A DNA stretch of 25,816 bases from a virus, in the IMG/VR virus record IMGVR_UViG_3300050120_000039, positions 1 through 25,816 of that record; one strand, given 5' to 3'. The notes under the pieces were generated by a model, which saw nothing but the letters and a program-made list of their open reading frames with translations, had not been told where the DNA came from and did not search any database. Below, piece after piece: positions 9,891-16,781 of this stretch (its first letter is position 1; every line of letters starts with the position of its first letter). A program made the translations under genes and the position numbers.

Positions 9891-9925
9891 TTCTTCTTGA
9901 CGAAGAATTACAACCATGCTAGAAG
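9891..9925 (+). promoter_or_regulatory. Sigma70-type early promoter with palindromic -35 region
   Basis: The -35 TTGACG (9897-9902) and -10 TAGAAG (9920-9925) are separated by 17 bases, with a TGC extended -10. The -35 is embedded in TTCTTC-TTGAC-GAAGAA (9891-9907), a 6-base inverted repeat around a 5-base centre. The same 17 bases occur unchanged in the promoter at 16782-16816. It drives the small plus-strand block 9962-10568. The inverted repeat could be an operator, but that is inference. Confidence 0.7.
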
Positions 9926-9961
9926 TGGGTATGAACGCACTCTTGCTCCGTGGAGAATATT

Positions 9962-10225
9962 TTGAAATCGAAAATCGCCGCAGGGGTTTCTTTTTGCATC
10001 ATGATCGCCGTCATTGTTTATGGCGGCTGGATCTATGCAATGAAGCGAGTAGATGCCGCGATGGACGCAGCGACGATCCAGAAGGTCTGTGTGGAATCCT
10101 GGAAGGGGAAGGCGTTTACGGTAAAGACCACCCAGGAGTTGAACAACATGGTGGAGATTGCAGTAATCCTGCATACATTTTGTTCTCGTTCCGTCATGCT
10201 GACCGCTGCATTCGAGAAGGAGTAA
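9962..10225 (+). CDS. Small single-pass membrane protein, early block
   Basis: I place the start at TTG 9962, because GGAGA (9952-9956) sits five bases before it. The frame can also be opened at GTG 9950, which has no ribosome binding site. The 87-residue product has a short basic start (Lys-Ser-Lys) and a hydrophobic segment of about 20 residues (GVSFCIMIAVIVYGGWIY), then a soluble helical part with two cysteines. This suggests an inner-membrane protein with its N-terminus inside. It is the first gene behind the 9891-9925 promoter and is followed three bases later by the next gene. Early membrane proteins of phages often act in host takeover, superinfection exclusion or lysis control, but nothing here points to one of these. 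No family recognised. Confidence 0.6.
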   Translation: MKSKIAAGVSFCIMIAVIVYGGWIYAMKRVDAAMDAATIQKVCVESWKGKAFTVKTTQELNNMVEIAVILHTFCSRSVMLTAAFEKE

Positions 10226-10228
10226 ATC

Positions 10229-10453
10229 ATGGAATTTGAAATCATTGGCGGCAATGGCACAGATTGGACGGACACTCCACGAGCTTTGACTACGGAAGAA
10301 ATGATCCGTATGCGCGAGGCCGTCCAAGATGGCGTGTTGTCGAGCGGGAGACTGGTGGGTATTAAACTTTACCGCGAACTCACTAGGGCGACTTTGGCTG
10401 CTGCCGTGCGCTTCGTGGATGAATTGCGCAAGCAGGAGAACACCCATGAGTAA
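10229..10453 (+). CDS. Small early protein of unknown function (74 residues)
   Basis: The ATG at 10229 follows AAGGAG with good spacing. The gene begins three bases after the membrane protein gene and overlaps the next start by eight bases, so the three form one operon. The product starts MEFEIIGGNGTDW and continues as an amphipathic helical region rich in Glu, Arg and Leu (about residues 22-70). It has no cysteines, signal peptide or membrane segment. I recognise no family. Small helical early proteins of phages commonly bind host enzymes, but nothing in the sequence names a target. Confidence 0.55.
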   Translation: MEFEIIGGNGTDWTDTPRALTTEEMIRMREAVQDGVLSSGRLVGIKLYRELTRATLAAAVRFVDELRKQENTHE

Positions 10454-10568
10454 ATCAATTTGGGAAGTTAAGTCAACCGTCGAGTCCAGCTATTATATTT
10501 GGGCCGAAACTGCCGATGACGCGCTAATGCATAGTGATATGCCAGTGCCGCTAGCTCTTCCGTCCTAG
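10446..10568 (+). CDS. Tiny early protein (40 residues)
   Basis: The ATG at 10446 overlaps the end of the 74-residue gene, with the purine-rich AGGAGAA (10435-10441) as ribosome binding site. The product begins MSKSIWEVKSTVESSYYIW and has an acidic middle (ETADDAL). This looks like the start of a short beta-strand/helix fold of the kind in which small phage proteins display a modified surface, but no family is clear. Its TAG stop shares the palindrome CTAG (10565-10568) with the stop of the convergent minus gene. Translational coupling supports it. The short length keeps confidence moderate, and it could be a C-terminally truncated relic. Confidence 0.45.
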   Translation: MSKSIWEVKSTVESSYYIWAETADDALMHSDMPVPLALPS

Positions 10569-10726
10569 TCATTCTCTACTCGCTTGGTTTTCTTATTAAC
10601 TATTCGCATTTCGCCGGTTCCGGTGTTCCATTCGATATAGCTAGCAGCTTTCTTAGGCATACCTGCTAAGAGAATCTTTTTGATCTCTTCCCATCTAGAC
10701 ATGAATAAGTTGGTCTGGACGGTCAT
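10565..10726 (-). CDS. Tiny basic late-strand protein (53 residues)
   Basis: The frame starts at ATG 10724-10726, which overlaps the TAA stop of the 90-residue gene as TAATG. The same coupling joins the hub and spike genes in this window. The product begins MTVQTNLFMSRWEEIKKILL and ends with a Lys/Arg-rich tail (VNKKTKRVEND). An internal ATG at 10700-10702 is a possible alternative start (45 residues). It would be cotranscribed with the 90-residue gene from the late promoter at 11031. No family recognised. Its stop codon overlaps the convergent plus-strand gene within CTAG. Confidence 0.5.
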   Translation of the reverse strand: MTVQTNLFMSRWEEIKKILLAGMPKKAASYIEWNTGTGEMRIVNKKTKRVEND

Positions 10727-10998
10727 TACTCAGCCTTTGAACTAACCGGCTCGCCCTGCTGATGGACGATCTGGGCGAGATCGAAACCACGGTCAACACG
10801 CTTGAACTGCAAATTCACTTTCTCTAGGAATTCAATATCTTCGATAAGATGGCATGCCTCAGGCAGGCGATGCCCCTCTAGGATGAGACGAATACCCCCT
10901 GGAACCGCCTGTGCAGATTCAATCAACACGCCAAGCTTGTTCACTCGAAGAAGCTCTTCTAGGGTCTTGTAGTCGAGTTCGATATACGCTTTCTTCAT
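10726..10998 (-). CDS. Small late-strand protein of unknown function (90 residues)
   Basis: The ATG at 10996-10998 is preceded by AGAAGGAT at good spacing, and a CCTAAATA late promoter lies 33 bases upstream. The product begins MKKAYIELDYKTLEELLRV. It shows alternating strands and helices (strand near residues 3-8, helix near 11-19, strand near 23-40 with a PGGIRLILEG turn, then a helix), without cysteine or membrane segment. The compact alpha/beta pattern and late expression could fit a small virion or assembly protein between gp6 and the giant protein. A regulatory role is equally open. I recognise no family. Confidence 0.6.
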   Translation of the reverse strand: MKKAYIELDYKTLEELLRVNKLGVLIESAQAVPGGIRLILEGHRLPEACHLIEDIEFLEKVNLQFKRVDRGFDLAQIVHQQGEPVSSKAE

Positions 10999-11030
10999 AA
11001 TTTTAATCCTTCTGATTTAACACTCAGACA

Positions 11031-11038
11031 TATTTAGG
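11031..11038 (-). promoter_or_regulatory. T4-type late promoter CCTAAATA
   Basis: CCTAAATA on the minus strand lies in the 51-base gap after gp6 and ends 33 bases before the 90-residue gene. The octamer is identical to the one before the giant gene. The weak GC-rich inverted repeat CCAGTGCTGG (11040-11049) lies immediately upstream, but has no T-run. Confidence 0.6.
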
Positions 11039-11049
11039 CCAGCACTGGA

Positions 11050-14000
11050 TTAGCTGCTAAATATTCGAAGCTCAGAATCGCTAAAACTGTCTACTATGAC
11101 AACATCAGAAGCCACCGCGACGGAGATGAATAGCTGATCCGGCTCCGTCTGAATTTGGAACAAACGACCAAACGATTGTGTTGTGTCCACGGGAACAACG
11201 ACAATGGACTGAACATCCGGGGCTAGCATTCTATGGATATACGCCAATAGTTCAGTCAGGTAGAATGACTCGCCAAAATCCCAATTCGACACCGCGAAAT
11301 AATTATCGATCGTGCTGAGGATTTGTAGAACCAAATCATTTTCTGATAGCAAAGATCCACTTGATTGGATGACTTTAAATGTCCCCTGAAGATCTAATGG
11401 GGCGCGAGATCCAAATAGAGTCTTAAATCTAGCTGGGTAGTAAATGATACTATCGGACTCTGCCTTGAAGTTATCAAAGTCTGCGAACTGAAGGCGAAGA
11501 TCCTCTGGGGTCGATGGGACTGGCTCATCTTCTGTTGCGCCGTTCTGGAAGATCCAATTCGTGTACGCCTCATAGAACGTGCTCGTTAGAATGAAGCAAT
11601 CCATAATGTTGCTGATGCTTGGATCAATACGATTTGCATCCGGGGCATAATGGGACCACGTGAATGACAAATCATCGCGACCAATCTCAAAACGATAGAG
11701 CGTTTGATCCGAAGCAGTCCCCCATAGTCCAGATGTGCCATTAGCGACGATCCAGAGGCCCGTGGTGACATCATAGTGAATATCCCCGTCTGCACTAGCG
11801 CCGATCGAACCACCACTCACAGGACCGCCAAACGCTGATAGCGCGTACGTCCCTGCTGGACTAGTCGTATCATTGATGGCAAGCCATCTCGTTGCTCCGT
11901 TCTCATCAATCTTCTGCCATAGCACAAGATCAGTCACCCCATCCATGAGGACGAGATCCTTGAACAAGAATGGCTCATCATAATTGCCCACACTTTGGGT
12001 ATCGGCGGGAATGACGAACAATCCAGTTGGATTTACATATCCATCATCGCTGTAGAGAAGATCTTCAACAAACCAGATAGCGTCCTTACCCAAATAGGTG
12101 ACTAGACCTGATGGCAACGTAGTCAGTGTGGACTGTGTGATCATGGGATTGAACTGTCCACCCACCGAGGCCGCAATGACGAACACACTGATCGCGGCTC
12201 CATTGGATGGAGCGGATACGAAGTGAATCTGGTTCCCGTTCGTGATCGAATAAGCTGGAACGGTTGAATAAGTAGCCTCCTTAAGCACACCGCTAACGAA
12301 GACCATAACCTGACCTTCAACTAAGGATCGCAGACCAGTCATCGTAAACGTCGTGGTTGTTCCATCTCCCGTGAAGGTGTTCCATTTCGTCTTAGAGAAG
12401 TATGCTGAACGTGCCGCATAAATCAATACGACTGCACTATTCGCGGGTGCTGATACTAGAGTTACGCGATCGGTTGACGCGGTATGTGTGCCCACGGTAT
12501 AGGTGGGATTTTGCACAACACCATTCACGGCAACCAAGACAGTGTTCGTGGTCTGATTTAGCGCATTGAGATCGAACTGAGTAGTTGCCCCATCACCAAC
12601 ATAAGTGGTCACGACGAAGCTTGGGCTATCGATACCATCAACCCAGTAGATTTCTGCTCTTGCGTTATTCGCCGGGGCAGATGTGAAATTGAGCTTAGAA
12701 GCGGTGCTTGTTAGGCCAACGTTGAAATCAATGCCTGGGGTCTTCATAACCCCGGTGACGAATACAAAAGAATTCGCTTGGTTTATGTGGGTCGCCGTAA
12801 GGGGGAATGAAGTCGCTGTTCCAGTACCGATGACCTGAGCCACCGAGGGAGCCGCATAGACGACATCGTTTCCATAATGGAGTCGGATATCAGCATTCAA
12901 CGCGGGTGCTGTGAAGAACACAACACTGTCTCCGGAGGGAGATGAATTGATAGTGAAATCATTCAAATATGATTGAAGTGCGCCATTTACCTCAACCACC
13001 AACATCATTGTATTGATCGGACTGACTGAGGTATTGAAGTTGGTTCTTGCGTTGTCACCCACATATTGAATGGTAGAACTACCATCATTGGTTGATACGA
13101 TAGTGTTTAGACCACGACGATTAAGTGAATCTCGACTTTCGTTTTGTGCTAGAATGGCCACATTGTCTGAGACTGATCGACCAGTTACTGGATCTACGAC
13201 GGGATCATTCGAAGCGAAGTAGAAACTAATATCACGGGCGGATTCAAAGAATACCCCAAGCCCTCGATCAATAATTTCCCACTGATCGGCTTGGTCTCCA
13301 CCAGGAACGAACTCCATGTAGAACATCCAAGAAGCATCGAGATATCCACCCGTCGTATCACCCTGATTGGCAAGAGAAAAATCGCTTGTCTTATCAAGAT
13401 TGTTATAGGTGATTATCTGCCAGCCCTGAGTGATTTGGTTCCAAGAAACACCAAAATCTAATTTCTGAACGATCGCAGCAACAATAGCGGTATCTTCGGT
13501 CACCACGAATTCCGTACGTAGTGGTGGCATGACAGAAATGATCTTAGAACCATTTGGGACAATCGTTCTAAGAATAATTCCATCCGCCGCTGTACCCGCG
13601 TTTACGATTTTTTCTACTGCCGCAACGCTACCGAGTGGAGTATTGATTCGAACAACGGCATTTGGCGCAAGATAGAAAAGATTATCTGAAGTTGAGGCAT
13701 ACGTACCTACAGATTGTGGTGTGCTCGATCGATCAATATTTCCACGACCATATGCCCCAATGGTAGAAGTCTGTGACCAGATAGCATTACCAGTAACGTA
13801 TAATTCATTATAAGAATTATAGTAGAGAATATTCTTGTCTTCTTTACGAATCAATGGACGAATCGTAGTATCATGTAATGATGCTGCTGGTAATTGTGTT
13901 AAATCCGCTAAGACGAATTGTGCTGATAAAGTCTTTGATTGATAAAGACGACCATCATTAGCGTATAGATTGACATTAGAATACAATCCCGTTGGATCTG

Positions 14001-15399
14001 ACAACTTAGCATAAGCGGAATGACCGGAAAAAGTTCTATTAACAGTCTTCACTTTAATAATAGCATTATCCTTGAGGAAGAAACTGTTGTAGTCTCTACC
14101 AGTAATCATGCGATTTTGTGAATACGCAACTTTGTTGGCTCTTGTACGAATACTTTGATTGGTGTCAGAAGCAGCAGCATTTACTATATTTGTCTGTAGA
14201 GAATACTTCAGTGTAATATAATAGAGTTGATTATTCGACACATATGGTAGGGTCACTACGTTATTGGTGATCGCATCTGGGGTAATAAACTGTGGACTTG
14301 CGGAGACTGTACGGAACCAGAAGCGGAATTTTCCTAGTGGGATTTGACCGAAATTCCCATCTCCGAAACGCACAACGACACGATCATCAGTTAGGGTATC
14401 GATTTCATATATCGTGCCAATAGTGCTTGGAAGAGTATTGAATGCAACCGACTCTCCAAATACGGTATCAACGAGAGTCCAGACGGCTAACACATTCCCG
14501 TTACCGTCGAGTTGTTCTACGAACACGTCATCGTTGGAAATGGATGCGGTGTTGATGATAAAGGCACGATTTATCACTGTGGTGGTAAAATCAACATCCT
14601 GGAACGCCAGAGTTCCTTGCTTGATCGGAAGAAAGAACCCAGATCCCGGAGAACCATTGCCTTTTCCGTCTGACTTATAGAACAGTGAGAATATGTTGGT
14701 CGGATTTGGAGTTAACTCGTCGTAGGCTCCAGATGTCTCGTCGAGATTTGAGTTGTATATTTCGAATCCAAGAGATGAACCGGCAACCGAGGCGGTGAAT
14801 GGATAAACGCCTGAGCTAGGAGCAACTGAATTTAATCTATATTGGGTTACTTTAGACCCACTGCTTGTAAATTGATTGATCGGCTTGCCAAATGGATTGC
14901 GAACTTGAAATGCTGAGTTCAGAATAAGAATGAATTGTTCATACCAATCTTGATTATTAGAACTGTTCCAAACAATTTCTTTGTTCTGCAATAGGGTGTT
15001 TGAAGAATCCGTGATTGCTTCATTTGTCTTGATCGATACGATCTTGACATCACCGCTAGCGCCGGTTGCTCGATTGACCTTATAAGCGATGTTATAAGCA
15101 AGACGAAGAAGGGACTCACGACGTTCAGCCGTCGCGAGGAAATTTTCCCGAGTATTGAGATCGACACGGAATGCGATATTCTGGCTAAGCCACGCTAGAA
15201 TTTCAACCTTCATGACGAATTCTGAAGAAGCGATCCAGTCGTTAAAACTATCTGGGTAGTTTGTTTGAATATAGTTTACCAACGCTGCAACAATTGTATC
15301 GAAATCTGCCGCTCTAAAATCTACATTTTGTAGAGCTTCATAAATTCTGATCCAATCTTCACTAATAAAAAGCGTGTTTTGTCTTGCGATTGTTGTCAT
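11050..15399 (-). CDS. 6: Baseplate wedge protein gp6, enlarged
   Basis: The first 130 residues match the T4 gp6 pattern closely: VDFRAADFDTIVAALVNYI, then YPDSFNDWIASSEFVMK and FRVDLNTRENFLATAERRES. Around residues 420-500 a second conserved stretch follows (TRANKVAYSQNRMITGRDY). In T4, gp6 dimers form the ring that holds the baseplate wedges together. The protein is 1449 residues against 660 in T4. The extra length includes four tandem domains of about 70 residues (roughly 776-1075) and a C-terminal part with DLQGTFKVIQ and YLTELLAYIHRML motifs. The ATG abuts the TAA of gp25 (TAAATG), so the two genes are coupled and share the late promoter at 15832. The family assignment is firm. The role of the inserted repeats is unknown. 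Confidence 0.9.
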   Translation of the reverse strand: MTTIARQNTLFISEDWIRIYEALQNVDFRAADFDTIVAALVNYIQTNYPDSFNDWIASSEFVMKVEILAWLSQNIAFRVDLNTRENFLATAERRESLLRLAYNIAYKVNRATGASGDVKIVSIKTNEAITDSSNTLLQNKEIVWNSSNNQDWYEQFILILNSAFQVRNPFGKPINQFTSSGSKVTQYRLNSVAPSSGVYPFTASVAGSSLGFEIYNSNLDETSGAYDELTPNPTNIFSLFYKSDGKGNGSPGSGFFLPIKQGTLAFQDVDFTTTVINRAFIINTASISNDDVFVEQLDGNGNVLAVWTLVDTVFGESVAFNTLPSTIGTIYEIDTLTDDRVVVRFGDGNFGQIPLGKFRFWFRTVSASPQFITPDAITNNVVTLPYVSNNQLYYITLKYSLQTNIVNAAASDTNQSIRTRANKVAYSQNRMITGRDYNSFFLKDNAIIKVKTVNRTFSGHSAYAKLSDPTGLYSNVNLYANDGRLYQSKTLSAQFVLADLTQLPAASLHDTTIRPLIRKEDKNILYYNSYNELYVTGNAIWSQTSTIGAYGRGNIDRSSTPQSVGTYASTSDNLFYLAPNAVVRINTPLGSVAAVEKIVNAGTAADGIILRTIVPNGSKIISVMPPLRTEFVVTEDTAIVAAIVQKLDFGVSWNQITQGWQIITYNNLDKTSDFSLANQGDTTGGYLDASWMFYMEFVPGGDQADQWEIIDRGLGVFFESARDISFYFASNDPVVDPVTGRSVSDNVAILAQNESRDSLNRRGLNTIVSTNDGSSTIQYVGDNARTNFNTSVSPINTMMLVVEVNGALQSYLNDFTINSSPSGDSVVFFTAPALNADIRLHYGNDVVYAAPSVAQVIGTGTATSFPLTATHINQANSFVFVTGVMKTPGIDFNVGLTSTASKLNFTSAPANNARAEIYWVDGIDSPSFVVTTYVGDGATTQFDLNALNQTTNTVLVAVNGVVQNPTYTVGTHTASTDRVTLVSAPANSAVVLIYAARSAYFSKTKWNTFTGDGTTTTFTMTGLRSLVEGQVMVFVSGVLKEATYSTVPAYSITNGNQIHFVSAPSNGAAISVFVIAASVGGQFNPMITQSTLTTLPSGLVTYLGKDAIWFVEDLLYSDDGYVNPTGLFVIPADTQSVGNYDEPFLFKDLVLMDGVTDLVLWQKIDENGATRWLAINDTTSPAGTYALSAFGGPVSGGSIGASADGDIHYDVTTGLWIVANGTSGLWGTASDQTLYRFEIGRDDLSFTWSHYAPDANRIDPSISNIMDCFILTSTFYEAYTNWIFQNGATEDEPVPSTPEDLRLQFADFDNFKAESDSIIYYPARFKTLFGSRAPLDLQGTFKVIQSSGSLLSENDLVLQILSTIDNYFAVSNWDFGESFYLTELLAYIHRMLAPDVQSIVVVPVDTTQSFGRLFQIQTEPDQLFISVAVASDVVIVDSFSDSELRIFSS
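12173..13070 (-). repeat. Four tandem ~70-residue domains inside gp6
   Basis: Each copy begins with a G-[DT]-x-x-x-T-x-F motif (VGDNARTNF, IGTGTATSF, VGDGATTQF, TGDGTTTTF). It passes through a V-x-V-x-G-V/A strand (VEVNGALQ, VFVTGVMK, VAVNGVVQ, VFVSGVLK) and ends with an F/L-x-[ST]-A-P-x-[NL] turn (FFTAPAL, FTSAPAN, LVSAPAN, FVSAPSN). The copies follow each other with short linkers. The divergence shows an old protein-level duplication. Such beta-sandwich repeats are seen in phage tail and fibre proteins. A role as outward-facing decoration or fibre dock is inference. Confidence 0.75.
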
Positions 15400-15774
15400 T
15401 TAACTTGCCCGTTGGGTAAAGGTGAACGAAATCCACTCTGTTATATCTAGTTCTATGTAATTCAAACTGACGCTCCCAGTAATAGAATGGGCGTCTGGAT
15501 CAAGTACAACATTAACATCTACTAATGATACTCTAGGATCATTACCTACTATTCGAGTTAGATCATCCGTAACTAATTTTTCTGTTCGATCATCGAACAG
15601 ATCCCAACAAAGATCCCAAATGATTGATCCATAGGTAGGACGACGGACACGATCACCCAGGCGGCAATTGAATTCATTCACAAGGTCAATTCGCACGAGA
15701 TTAACGTTATAAACCGCTGTGTTAACGGAATTTTTATTAAGCGTAGAATATCCTCGATAAATTGGAAGTGCCAT
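15400..15774 (-). CDS. 25: Baseplate wedge protein gp25
   Basis: At 124 residues the length matches the gp25/GPW family. The conserved family pattern is visible: LVNEFNCRLGDRVRRPTYGS (about residues 32-51), where the RxGxRxxxPxYGS motif is diagnostic, then a helix region, and a C-terminal beta-strand region (VSLNYIEL). In T4 gp25 is a central wedge component that contacts the sheath. The gene is first in a two-gene late unit with gp6. A TATAAATA promoter lies 58 bases upstream, and a hairpin lies in the leader. The ribosome binding site is GAGAGA, about ten bases before the ATG. Older annotations call the family lysozyme-like, but no catalytic residues support that. Confidence 0.9.
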   Translation of the reverse strand: MALPIYRGYSTLNKNSVNTAVYNVNLVRIDLVNEFNCRLGDRVRRPTYGSIIWDLCWDLFDDRTEKLVTDDLTRIVGNDPRVSLVDVNVVLDPDAHSITGSVSLNYIELDITEWISFTFTQRAS

Positions 15775-15796
15775 TCAGATGGAATCTCTCACATAA

Positions 15797-15823
15797 AACC
15801 CATAGGAGATCATCCCATGGGTT
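15797..15823 (-). other. Hairpin in the gp25 mRNA leader
   Basis: AACCCAT (15797-15803) pairs with ATGGGTT (15817-15823), and GGA/TCC extend the stem around a 5-base loop. On the plus strand one position is an A-C mismatch. On the minus strand the same position is a G-U pair, giving an 11-pair continuous stem in the gp25 transcript. TTTT follows the stem on the minus strand, which is too short to call a confident terminator. The site lies between the late promoter (15832) and the gp25 ribosome binding site. It could stabilise or attenuate the late message. Confidence 0.5.
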
Positions 15824-15831
15824 ATCCGTCT

Positions 15832-15839
15832 TATTTATA
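15832..15839 (-). promoter_or_regulatory. T4 late promoter, exact consensus TATAAATA, for gp25-gp6
   Basis: All eight bases of the T4 late consensus are present on the minus strand, 58 bases before the gp25 ATG. The site lies in the divergent gap of 105 bases between gp25 and the phage sigma factor gene. In T4 this box is read by a phage sigma (gp55) with the sliding clamp as activator. Here the likely reader is the adjacent sigma factor, but this is inference. Confidence 0.8.
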
Positions 15840-15879
15840 CCTTCCATAGTGTTAATTTCGTAAGAGGTTGAATGTATCT

Positions 15880-16779
15880 ATGTCCACGAGTATCAATATT
15901 CCGAACAAAACAAAGCATCGTAATCATCAAGAACTTTTAAGTGGGGATCAGGAAGAGAAACTATTCGCTGAGTTCTTGTCTGAAACAGAACCAAAAAAAC
16001 AGAAGCGTCTTCTTGATCGAATTGTTCGATCCTACGTCCCGATCGTTCGTAAGAGTGTGAAAGACCTTAGCGGATATGGATGTGATCCCCTAGACTTGGA
16101 ACAAGAAGGCTATTTGGGTCTCGTATCTGCGGCATATCGGTTTGACCCAGCATTGGGTTGGAAGTTCTCCACCTTTGCCAAATCCTGGGTCCGTGGTAAG
16201 ATGATGGCGTTCATCACGCAGAACAAATTCATCGTCAACGTGTGTACGAGTCACAAGAAGAAGAAGCTATTCTTCCAGCTTCGCCGTCGTGTTGCCGAAG
16301 AACTTCGCCGAAATAGCAAATTCGAAATGACCTATGAGCTTGCTGAAGAGCTTGCGAATGAATTCGAAGTCTCGGTGTCTGATATTCAGAACATCAATAG
16401 TCTCTTTCAGGCTCCCGCTACGAGTCTAAACGAATTCATTGAGGGTTACGGTGATAGCGAGCGGATCGAACGGATGGACTTGCTTGCTGATGACTCTCTT
16501 TCACCGGAGAAGACTTATCAGGAGAACGAAATCACGACGATGCAGAAGAAACTCTTTATGGTTGCGATGGATAACGTTCTTACGCCACGCGAAAAGAAGA
16601 TCTTCGAGGCTCAAATGCTTCGTGATGAGGACGAGGAGCGGACGCTTGATGATCTTGGGAAGGAATTCAACGTTTCAAAAGAACGAGTTCGTCAGCTTCG
16701 TAACATTGCGATGGAGCGGATTCAAAAGGAAGTTCATCGTCTGTGTCGTGGTGGGTCACCTACGGATATTATGATCTAA
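15880..16779 (+). CDS. Phage RNA polymerase sigma factor, RpoH-like with regions 2 and 4
   Basis: The 299-residue product has a complete sigma core. Region 2 lies at about residues 42-110, with LDLEQEGYLGLVSAAYRFDP and FSTFAKSWVRGKMM. A segment HKKKKLFFQLRRR (about 125-137) corresponds to the QKKLFFNLR box that marks RpoH (sigma32) proteins. Region 4 at about 229-283 ends in a helix-turn-helix (LGKEFNVSKERVRQLR). T4 late sigma gp55 is about 185 residues and lacks region 4, so this is a different design. I choose ATG 15880: AAGAGG (15862-15867) lies 12 bases before it, while TTG 15868 directly abuts that site. The gene diverges from gp25 across a TATAAATA promoter and precedes the early block. 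A role in late transcription is likely but inferred. A heat-shock-like or middle role is an alternative. Confidence 0.85.
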   Translation: MSTSINIPNKTKHRNHQELLSGDQEEKLFAEFLSETEPKKQKRLLDRIVRSYVPIVRKSVKDLSGYGCDPLDLEQEGYLGLVSAAYRFDPALGWKFSTFAKSWVRGKMMAFITQNKFIVNVCTSHKKKKLFFQLRRRVAEELRRNSKFEMTYELAEELANEFEVSVSDIQNINSLFQAPATSLNEFIEGYGDSERIERMDLLADDSLSPEKTYQENEITTMQKKLFMVAMDNVLTPREKKIFEAQMLRDEDEERTLDDLGKEFNVSKERVRQLRNIAMERIQKEVHRLCRGGSPTDIMI

Positions 16780-16781
16780 TA

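Noticed and set aside
9916-10239. A 107-codon plus-strand frame starting at ATG 9916
   Set aside because: Its start lies inside the promoter spacer, before the -10 at 9920-9925, so it would not be on the transcript. The frame beginning at TTG 9962 has a ribosome binding site and a sensible membrane segment.
11040-11049. Inverted repeat CCAGTGCTGG after gp6 as a terminator
   Set aside because: The stem is only four pairs with a two-base loop and no T-run follows. The late promoter directly downstream suggests readthrough plus re-initiation.
15400-15774. gp25 as an active lysozyme
   Set aside because: The family was once labelled lysozyme-like, but the sequence has the structural RxGxRxxxPxYGS pattern and no catalytic Glu/Asp arrangement.
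629-15839. A shared -35 element (RpoH CTTGAA-like) for the late promoters
   Set aside because: I aligned the 40 bases upstream of all five boxes by eye and saw no common hexamer at fixed spacing.
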